A stretch of 12,064 nucleotides of DNA from Gemmatimonadota bacterium (lineage in GTDB: Bacteria > Gemmatimonadota > Gemmatimonadetes > Longimicrobiales > UBA6960), in the NCBI GenBank assembly GCA_019347995.1, contig JAHWKH010000030.1, forward strand, positions 1-12,064, given 5' to 3'. Positions 7,465 to 12,064 of the stretch are shown here, one piece after another. A program made the translations under genes and the position numbers. The first letter of the stretch is position 1; each line of letters opens with the position of its first letter. The notes beneath the pieces are model-generated. The model was given only the letters and a program-made list of their open reading frames with translations. It ran no database searches and was not told where the DNA came from.

Positions 7465-8486
7465 CGCCGCGTCTCGGGCTCCGAGAGAGGATGGGCTCCG
7501 GCTCCGTTCTGGGTCCAGCCGCGGCCCGTATGGTCGCGGCCCGGCATGGGGCGCCAGTTCTCAACGTAGTTCCTGTGGAGGTCGAGGCCGCCCACGCCGT
7601 CCTCGTCGACGCGGCCGTCGCCGTCGTCGTCGATGCCCTCGCGCTCCACCGACCACTCGCCCTGCTCGCCCTCCTCCTCGTCGGCGCGGCGCATGAGGCG
7701 GCCCGACGGGTCGCGCTCGTCCTGGAGCCATCCCCCCTCGGGATCGCGCCAGCGCATCTGTACGGTCACGCCGTCGCCGTCGAGGTCGTTCGCGGGGTCC
7801 TCGTCGAAACGGCCGTCGCCGTCGTTGTCCACGGGGCGCACGCTGCTGCGGTTGGTCTGCGCCGTGTGGAGGTAGAGGTTGGACCCGTCGGGGTTGTTCT
7901 GCGGCTTGGCGTAGATGGCGGCCCGGTCGAGAAGGGACGTGATCTCGGGATCGCGACCGTAGCCTTCCACGAGGTGCTGGATGAGCCAGAGCACCGACTC
8001 CGACGACGTGATCTCGCCCGAATGCCGGCCGCCCTCGAAGAACGCGGCGGGCTTCTCGGTGGCCGGCCCCGTGGATCTGTTGGTCAGCGTGACCTGCAGG
8101 ATCGGCCGTCCCTCCAGGCTCGTGCCCACCTGGTAGAGCTCCACGATGCCCGGATGGCGGTCCGCCCAGCGGCGGAGCCATTCGTCCATGACGTCGACGG
8201 TGTGATAGCGGTCGAACGCGAGGGTGGCGCCCGCCTCGTACTCCACCTCGGGGTGGCGCACCCGGGGGAAGTGGCTGGGCCCGTGGCGGCCCAGGGACTC
8301 CAGCAGATAGACGCCGGGATCGCGCTCCGACTCCGGACCGAGGGTGGCCGGCCGGTGCTCCGGCGGCGTGGTCTGTCCGGCCGCGGGAAGGACGCACGCG
8401 AGCGCGAGCGCGGCGGCGAGGGCGACGGTTGCCGCCCCGGCCCCGTGGCGGGGGGCGGTGCGGCATCGAACGGCGAGGGGTCTCAC
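7308..8486 (-). CDS. M14 zinc carboxypeptidase, N-terminal fragment (frameshifted)
   Basis: The start is GTG at 8486, preceded by GGAG at 8492-8495 with 5-nt spacing. A TTG at 8552 is in frame but has no such site. Residues 1-38 form a signal peptide ending AAG|Q. The M14 catalytic domain follows: FFEGGRHSGE gives zinc ligands H155 and E158, NNPDGSNLY is a family motif, DLHRNY is near 302-307, and SEPETR near 335-340. Three Asp-rich DxDGDG loops (about 220, 234 and 286) resemble EF-hand or thrombospondin-type calcium sites. After R340 (about 7467) the frame is wrong: the rest, to 7308, is Arg/Ser/Thr-rich shadow sequence. The restored protein would be about 657 residues. M14 enzymes remove C-terminal residues from peptides, here outside the cytoplasm. 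This is the first gene of the M14-DsbB-serine hydrolase operon. Confidence 0.82.
   Translation of the reverse strand: MRPLAVRCRTAPRHGAGAATVALAAALALACVLPAAGQTTPPEHRPATLGPESERDPGVYLLESLGRHGPSHFPRVRHPEVEYEAGATLAFDRYHTVDVMDEWLRRWADRHPGIVELYQVGTSLEGRPILQVTLTNRSTGPATEKPAAFFEGGRHSGEITSSESVLWLIQHLVEGYGRDPEITSLLDRAAIYAKPQNNPDGSNLYLHTAQTNRSSVRPVDNDGDGRFDEDPANDLDGDGVTVQMRWRDPEGGWLQDERDPSGRLMRRADEEEGEQGEWSVEREGIDDDGDGRVDEDGVGGLDLHRNYVENWRPMPGRDHTGRGWTQNGAGAHPLSEPETRRCSSSWRTRTSLWPTPWTRACPCTCGRPRPRSPRSGCTPRTWRSTSTSTASA
7466..7470 (-). other. Frameshift point in the M14 peptidase gene
   Basis: On the minus strand the sequence reads GAG ACG CGG CGG TGC. Homology resumes in the next frame as GTG CTC TTC GTC (VLFV). 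One extra G after ACGCG would give E-T-R-A-V-L-F-V-L-E-N-P without a break. A single-base deletion in a G run (CC at 7467-7468 on the plus strand) explains it, as a real mutation or a sequencing error. Confidence 0.8.
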
Positions 8487-8491
8487 GTGGG

Positions 8492-8495
8492 CTCC
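8492..8495 (-). promoter_or_regulatory. Ribosome binding site deciding the M14 peptidase start
   Basis: GGAG on the minus strand lies 5 nt before GTG 8486. This favours that start over the longer TTG at 8552, and it places the signal peptide right at the N-terminus. Confidence 0.6.
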
Positions 8496-8552
8496 GGATG
8501 GGACGGGACGGGGGAACGCCACGACACTGCCGGAGAGTGGCGCATCGGACAA

Positions 8553-8579
8553 GAGGGCGCGGGATGCTCCCGCGCCCTC
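8553..8579 (-). terminator. Strong 12-bp GC hairpin between the small secreted protein and the M14 gene
   Basis: Perfect 12-base arms (GAGGGCGCGGGA / TCCCGCGCCCTC) surround a 3-nt loop. The hairpin lies about 50 bases after the small protein's stop and 66 bases before the M14 start. It is the strongest hairpin in the window. There is only a weak T-containing tail (TTGTCC) on the minus strand. It probably ends or attenuates transcription of the upstream gene, and may form an RNA stem in the M14 leader. Confidence 0.55.
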
Positions 8580-8599
8580 CCGTCCCCGCGCTACCGCGA

Positions 8600-8619
8600 C
8601 GGCGCCGACGTCGGCGCCG
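8600..8619 (-). terminator. 20-bp perfect palindrome just after the small secreted protein gene
   Basis: CGGCGCCGAC/GTCGGCGCCG is a gap-free perfect dyad beginning 8 bases past the stop codon of the small protein. As RNA it folds to an 8-bp stem with an ACGT loop, forming a tandem pair with the hairpin at 8553-8579. As DNA it could equally be a dimeric-protein operator for the M14 operon. The terminator role is inferred from position only. Confidence 0.4.
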
Positions 8620-8627
8620 GTCCCGCG

Positions 8628-9101
8628 TCAGCCGATCCGGTCGTAGATCGCGTGGCCGACGCCCGTGATCTTCCCGTTCTCGTCGAGGCGCACGTACTCG
8701 TTGTCGATGCGCTGGCCGTCTTCCGAGAGCGTGTTGATGATCACCTGGGTCACGCGCCCGTTGCGCATGTTGGAGATGCGCGTGGTGCGCTCGTCGATGA
8801 CCTCGACGGCCGTGCTGGCGTTCTCCTGGCCTTCGACGGGGCGGAACTCACCGTCGAAGAGGGTCGCGTAGCTCCACTTCGAGGACTCGCCGCGGGCGTT
8901 GGTGGACTCCACGGTGATGTGCATCCCGCCATCCCCCCAGGGCTCGTACGTCATGATGTTGGAGCTGGGCGGCGGGTTGTCGGAGCGGATCTTCCACACG
9001 CCGTAGCGCGAGCTGCCGGGGTCCTGGGCGGAGAGGGTCGGTGCCGTGACGAGCAGGACGGCGAAGGCTGTGAGCGTGGCGGACACGGTGTGGCGGCGCA
9101 T
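8628..9101 (-). CDS. Small secreted protein of unknown function (GDG-type beta-rich family)
   Basis: A 157-residue protein with ATG at 9101 and a good Shine-Dalgarno sequence, GAGGAA at 9109-9114, 7 nt upstream. The signal peptide is residues 1-25, with cleavage at LSA|QD. The mature part, about 130 residues, is predicted mostly beta-strand. It has the pattern GxWKIRSDNPPP...MTYEPWGDGGMHITVES...YATLFDGEFRPVEG...DERTTRISN...VINTLSEDGQ...YDRIG. I recognise this layout from widespread bacterial periplasmic proteins of about 150 residues whose function is unknown and which may be lipocalin- or barrel-like. There are no cysteines and no catalytic motif. It has its own ribosome site, a 125-bp upstream gap and two hairpins behind it, so it may be a separate transcript. 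The existence of the gene is well supported; its function is not. Confidence 0.82.
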   Translation of the reverse strand: MRRHTVSATLTAFAVLLVTAPTLSAQDPGSSRYGVWKIRSDNPPPSSNIMTYEPWGDGGMHITVESTNARGESSKWSYATLFDGEFRPVEGQENASTAVEVIDERTTRISNMRNGRVTQVIINTLSEDGQRIDNEYVRLDENGKITGVGHAIYDRIG

Positions 9102-9108
9102 GGACGGA

Positions 9109-9114
9109 TTCCTC
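9109..9114 (-). promoter_or_regulatory. Ribosome binding site of the small secreted protein
   Basis: GAGGAA on the minus strand, 7 nt from ATG 9101. It is the best ribosome site in the window and fixes this start against a much longer in-frame extension upstream (to 9815), which is antisense-like shadow inside the aminotransferase gene. Confidence 0.65.
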
Positions 9115-9208
9115 GGGTCGGAAGTAGGGTTGACGCGATCCAATCTACGGTCGTCGGGGCCAACGCGCTCATAGGCGGCCGGAGCGGGGCCGATCCGGGC
9201 CCGTTGGA

Positions 9209-9222
9209 GCCCCGGCCGGGGC
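9209..9222 (-). terminator. Short GC palindrome after the triple-domain gene
   Basis: GCCCCGG/CCGGGGC is a perfect 14-base dyad starting 5 bases after the stop of the kinase/M23/aminotransferase gene. It gives a 5-bp stem with a GGCC loop and has no T tract. It is a plausible weak terminator or only GC-rich chance. Confidence 0.3.
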
Positions 9223-9226
9223 GCGC

Positions 9227-11896
9227 TCACACCCTCGCCGGGTCCTCCTGCAGTACGCGGTCCAGGACCTCGACGAGGCGCTCCGCGTCGTCGTCCCCGA
9301 ACACCATGGGTGGCTTGTTCTTGACGACGTTCTGGTCCGGTCCGTCGGTGGACAGCAGGATCCCATGGTCGCGCATGCGCTCCACCACCCAGAATGCATG
9401 GCGTCCTGCCGGTGTCGGCGTCTCGGGGTCGCTCACCAGCTCCACCCCCAGGTACAGCCCCGCCCCGCGCACGTCCCCCACGATCGGGTGGCGCGTCGCC
9501 AGCTCCGAGAGGCCGGCCAGGAGACGCTCCCCGACCCGCGAGGCCCGCGCCTGGAGGTCCTCCTCCTCGATCACGTCGAGCACCGCCATCCCCACCGCGC
9601 AGGAGACGGGGTTGCCGCCGAAGGTGTTGAAGTATTCCATGCCGTTGGCGAACGACTGGGCGATCTCGGAGGTGGTGACGACGGCGCCGAGCGGGTGGCC
9701 ATTGCCCATGGGCTTGCCCAGGGTTACCACGTCCGGCACGGCGTCCTGCGCCTCGAAGGCCCAGAAATGGGAGCCCACGCGGCCGAAGCCCACCTGGACC
9801 TCGTCGGCCACGCACAGGGCGCCGGCCTCGCGGGCGTGGCGGAACGCCCGGGCGAGATAACCCCGGGGAGGGACGATCTGGCCCCCGCAGCCGGGAAGCG
9901 TCTCGGCGAAGAACGCGGCGGCGCCACCCCGGGCGGAGGCGTCCCGGAGCCGCGCCCGGACGTCCTCCGCGTACGCGGCCGCCGCCTCGCCGGTGGCGCC
10001 CCGGTGGGCGCCCCGATAGGGATCGGGCAGGGCGGCCACGTGCACCCAGGGCGGGCGGCCGGACCCGCCGGGCCCGGCGAACTTGTACGGGCTCATGCCG
10101 ATCAGCGACGTCGTGTTGCCGTGGTAGGCGGCGTCCAGCACCACGACGTCCCGCCGTCCCGTGTGGACGCGGGCGAGGCGCAGCGCCAGCTCATTGGCCT
10201 CGCTCCCGCTGCACGTGAAGAAGCAGACGCGCAGGGGGTCGGGCATTGTCGCGGTGAGGCGCCGGGCGTACTCGAGCAGGAGCTCGTGGAGGTAGCGGGT
10301 GTTCGTGTTGAGCACCGCGGCCTGCCTGCGCAGGGCCTCCACCACCCGGGGGTGCGCGTGGCCCACGTGGGCGACATTGTTCACGCCGTCCAGGTAGGGC
10401 TGGCCCTCCACGTCGTACAGGCGCTGCATCCATCCCCGCACCACGTGCAGCGGCCGCCGGTACGACACGCTCAGGCTCGGCCCCACCGTCCGGGAGCGCT
10501 CGGCCAGGAGCGAGGCCGTCTCGGGCGGTGCCGGCGCCGGCGCCAGGCCGGGAATGCGCAGCAGGAGATCGGGATCGGGGCAGAGGCTCGTCCAGACGGA
10601 GCGCTCGGAGGGGCGGGCCACGCCGGGGAAGGTGCCCTCGTGGCCCAGCAGGTCCGTGACCACCTGGAAGTGCAGGTGGGGCGCCCATCCGCCGTTCTCC
10701 CCCGCGTCGCCCAGGCGGCCGATCCGCTGGCCCCTGGCCACCGGCGCGCCCGGCGTGAGCTCGGCCAGCGACGCGCGGGCCAGGTGCCCGTACAGGGTGA
10801 AGAAGACGAGGCCCTCCTCGGGCACTTCGTGGCGGAGGATGGCCGTGGGTCCGTAGTCGCCGGCGGCGTCGTTGTCGCGCACCGCGTGCACCACGGCGTC
10901 CAGGGGAGCCCGCACGGGCGTGCCCGGGGGCGCGAACAGGTCCACCCCGAGGTGCACGGTTCGCCACTCGCCACCCTCGTCCGTGGGGACGCGATAGGCA
11001 TCGGTCGTGTACCAGCGCCGCGCCTCGTTCCAGCGGCCGACACCCACGGCGGCTCCGTCCCGGGCCATCCGACCGAACAGCCCGGCCGTCCAGGATTCCG
11101 CGGGAGCGCCGACCCCCGGTGCCTCCTCGGGGTCGGGACTCGCCACGGAGAGATCGAAGACCAGCGTTCGTGCGGAGCGGGGGTCGGGCTCCATCACGGC
11201 TCCGGCCTCGCCCCCCCGGGTCTCCAGCCAGCGTATCACCCGTGTCGCCACCGGCAACGGATCGAGGCCGCAGGCGTCGCGCACCCGGGCCCGGGAGAGA
11301 CGGGGGTGGCAGGCCGCCAGCCGTCCCAGCGCCTCCCACGCCGGCGCCTCGCTGATGGTGACGTAGGCGTCGTCGGGGCGCAGTCGACGATTCCTCGCCG
11401 AGAGCACCACGCTCACGCACAGCCGGAGCGTGGCCAGGGGCAGCAGCGCCTCCACCTCCGCCTCGCGCAGGGGGTGGATATCGTGGCTTCCCTGCGCCAG
11501 ACACGCCACGATGCCGACCGGGTCGACGCTGCCCAGCATGGCGTACGCCGCCGCGATGGCGGGATCCGCGACCACCCACGAGCGCACCACGTCGCCGAAG
11601 TCGATCAGGCCCACCACCCTTCGCGGCTCACACGGATCCTCGGGCGGAAGCGACACCAGGACGTTGTGATCGTTCGCGTCGCCGTGGATCACCCCGTGGC
11701 GCAGCTCCCCCAGGAGCGGGCCGGCGTGGGCGTCGAAGCGCCGTACATGCTCCCGAACGAGGGCGCGGCGAGCCGGATCCTCCACCCCTCCCAGCTGCGT
11801 CTCCACCACCTCACGGCCACGCCTCAGGTCCCAGAGGAAGGGACGATCGGCGGCCGGGTGCTCGAACCCCTCGAGGAACACGACGGGGAAGAGCAC
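9227..11896 (-). CDS. Kinase-like (APH, N-lobe missing) / M23 peptidase / class III aminotransferase-fold triple fusion
   Basis: About 889 residues from GTG 11896. The start is uncertain: the frame stays open to the window edge, but that extension is antisense to cox3. Residues 9-225: the C-lobe of an APH/choline-kinase-like fold, with catalytic loop H71-G-D73 to N78 and metal motif D99-F-G-D. The ATP-binding N-lobe, roughly 110 residues, is absent. Residues 300-450: M23 lysostaphin-type metallopeptidase with all zinc residues (HLGVD H315/D319, YGH H371, HLH H407/H409). Residues 475-889: PLP enzyme with CSGSEAN, YHGN, DEVQVGFGR (D698) and LGKPMGNGHP (K728, Schiff-base lysine). Human HYKK and PHYKPL/ETNPPL carry these kinase and phospho-lyase folds separately, so phosphorylation then cleavage of ethanolamine or hydroxylysine is the likely pathway; the peptidase might release the substrate. 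No signal peptide is seen. The C-terminal domains appear intact, while the kinase is probably dead. Confidence 0.85.
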   Translation of the reverse strand: MLFPVVFLEGFEHPAADRPFLWDLRRGREVVETQLGGVEDPARRALVREHVRRFDAHAGPLLGELRHGVIHGDANDHNVLVSLPPEDPCEPRRVVGLIDFGDVVRSWVVADPAIAAAYAMLGSVDPVGIVACLAQGSHDIHPLREAEVEALLPLATLRLCVSVVLSARNRRLRPDDAYVTISEAPAWEALGRLAACHPRLSRARVRDACGLDPLPVATRVIRWLETRGGEAGAVMEPDPRSARTLVFDLSVASPDPEEAPGVGAPAESWTAGLFGRMARDGAAVGVGRWNEARRWYTTDAYRVPTDEGGEWRTVHLGVDLFAPPGTPVRAPLDAVVHAVRDNDAAGDYGPTAILRHEVPEEGLVFFTLYGHLARASLAELTPGAPVARGQRIGRLGDAGENGGWAPHLHFQVVTDLLGHEGTFPGVARPSERSVWTSLCPDPDLLLRIPGLAPAPAPPETASLLAERSRTVGPSLSVSYRRPLHVVRGWMQRLYDVEGQPYLDGVNNVAHVGHAHPRVVEALRRQAAVLNTNTRYLHELLLEYARRLTATMPDPLRVCFFTCSGSEANELALRLARVHTGRRDVVVLDAAYHGNTTSLIGMSPYKFAGPGGSGRPPWVHVAALPDPYRGAHRGATGEAAAAYAEDVRARLRDASARGGAAAFFAETLPGCGGQIVPPRGYLARAFRHAREAGALCVADEVQVGFGRVGSHFWAFEAQDAVPDVVTLGKPMGNGHPLGAVVTTSEIAQSFANGMEYFNTFGGNPVSCAVGMAVLDVIEEEDLQARASRVGERLLAGLSELATRHPIVGDVRGAGLYLGVELVSDPETPTPAGRHAFWVVERMRDHGILLSTDGPDQNVVKNKPPMVFGDDDAERLVEVLDRVLQEDPARV

Positions 11897-11950
11897 TGAC
11901 CATGCGGAACACGACGACGATGACGACGACACGAGCGAAAGGCGAGCGCC
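11897..11950 (+). other. Gap between the truncated kinase-fusion gene and cox3, with ACG/GAC triplet repeats
   Basis: Fifty-four bases hold a short run of ACG/GAC triplets (11907-11932). They include GACGACGATGAC at 11913-11924, which also occurs at 324-335. An 18-codon frame at 11902-11958 is Thr-rich and not convincing as a gene. A promoter for cox3 is not evident. Confidence 0.4.
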
Positions 11951-12064
11951 GTGGCTGACGCGACGGCAACCGCGGGAGCGCCCGCCGGAGGCGCCGGAGA
12001 TCACCCCGACACCTCCCTCGGGCTGGACTCGCGCAAGCTGGGCATGTGGGTGTTCCTCGCGAGC
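11951..12064 (+). CDS. Cytochrome c oxidase subunit III, N-terminus (3' partial)
   Basis: GTG at 11951 opens a frame running off the right edge (38 codons). After a low-complexity Ala/Gly stretch it reads HPDTSLGLDSRKLGMWVFLAS. The GL-D-RKLGMW-FLAS motif is the start of the first membrane helix region of heme-copper oxidase subunit III (CtaE/CoxC/CyoC-like), an integral membrane subunit of the terminal oxidase. AAGGCG lies 6 nt upstream as a possible ribosome site. The upstream ATG at 11902 is out of frame. Oxidase genes normally run subunit II, I, III, IV, but subunit I is not found upstream: the antisense kinase domain begins within about 80 bp. That is unusual and suggests a breakpoint. 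Confidence 0.75.
   Translation, partial: MADATATAGAPAGGAGDHPDTSLGLDSRKLGMWVFLAS

Larger units (their letters stand above)
9102..9226 (-). other. Gap upstream of the small secreted protein
   Basis: These 125 bp contain the palindrome at 9209-9222 near the upstream stop and the ribosome site at 9109-9114. I searched the minus strand for sigma70-like boxes and found no pair with proper spacing. A promoter is likely here but cannot be placed. Confidence 0.3.

Noticed and set aside
9102..9815. N-terminal extension of the small secreted protein
   Set aside because: It reads through the gap and antisense-like shadow of the aminotransferase. ATG 9101 has GAGGAA and a signal peptide.
7491..9860. Long plus-strand frame across the M14, small protein and aminotransferase genes
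   Set aside because: It crosses three well-supported minus-strand genes and their gaps, and its composition is low-complexity with no recognisable domain.
9365..11899. Plus-strand frame ending EEHDGEEH just before cox3, possibly the tail of oxidase subunit I
   Set aside because: Only the last few residues resemble an oxidase tail. The rest is antisense to intact kinase, M23 and PLP motifs, so it is not a gene. At most the last 20 bases could be a remnant, which cannot be shown.
11902..11958. Small Thr-rich frame before cox3
   Set aside because: It has only 18 codons, made of ACG triplet repeats, with no ribosome site.
1..12064. CRISPR array, tRNA, rRNA, insertion sequence or defence system
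   Set aside because: I saw no repeat-spacer pattern, cloverleaf, rRNA-like stretch, transposase or known defence domain on either strand. APH and M23 motifs here belong to one metabolic-type fusion, not a defence or toxin system.

Overview
The window is GC-rich with strong G/C preference at third codon positions. It looks like a piece of a Gemmatimonadota (or related, possibly Rhodothermales-like) chromosome. This assignment is inference. It rests on a SusD/RagB-type outer-membrane protein, a TolB-propeller/amidohydrolase fusion, several signal peptides ending Ala-Gln, and a cytochrome c oxidase subunit III start of the type seen in that group. No RNA genes, CRISPR arrays, transposases or integrases were found.

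Layout. At 3-1046 (+) lies the 3' part of a reading frame whose C-terminal two thirds are a SusD/RagB nutrient-binding protein, joined to an unrelated membrane-anchored N-terminal part. It converges on a block of minus-strand genes. Read in the direction of transcription from the right, these are: a kinase-like/M23 peptidase/class III aminotransferase triple-domain protein (9227-11896); a small secreted protein (8628-9101); an M14 zinc carboxypeptidase broken by a one-base frameshift (6514-8486); a DsbB-type disulfide oxidoreductase (5944-6504); a beta-lactamase-fold serine hydrolase (4724-5947); and a TolB-propeller amidohydrolase (1147-4593). At the right edge (11951-12064, +) cytochrome c oxidase subunit III begins, divergent from the block.

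How they fit. M14 peptidase, DsbB and serine hydrolase form a tight operon (9-bp gap, then a 4-bp ATGA overlap). The amidohydrolase follows 130 bp later and may belong to it. The small protein and the triple-domain protein sit upstream, each followed by a possible hairpin. Four of the minus-strand products are exported hydrolases or small periplasmic proteins, and SusD is an outer-membrane component. The local theme is therefore breakdown and uptake of peptides, amides or other nitrogenous compounds at the cell envelope. The triple-domain protein suggests phosphorylation and phospho-lyase cleavage of an amino alcohol such as ethanolamine or hydroxylysine.

Most notable. The genes at both ends of the block lack their N-terminal parts: the SusD protein has a foreign N-terminus, and the kinase domain lacks its N-lobe and abuts cox3. 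The block at about 345-11880 therefore has the look of a rearranged or transplanted segment, or of an assembly join. Other points are the M14 frameshift, glutamine at the predicted +1 position of all four signal-peptide substrates, a DsbB whose exported neighbours contain no mature cysteine, and several perfect dyads in the gaps.
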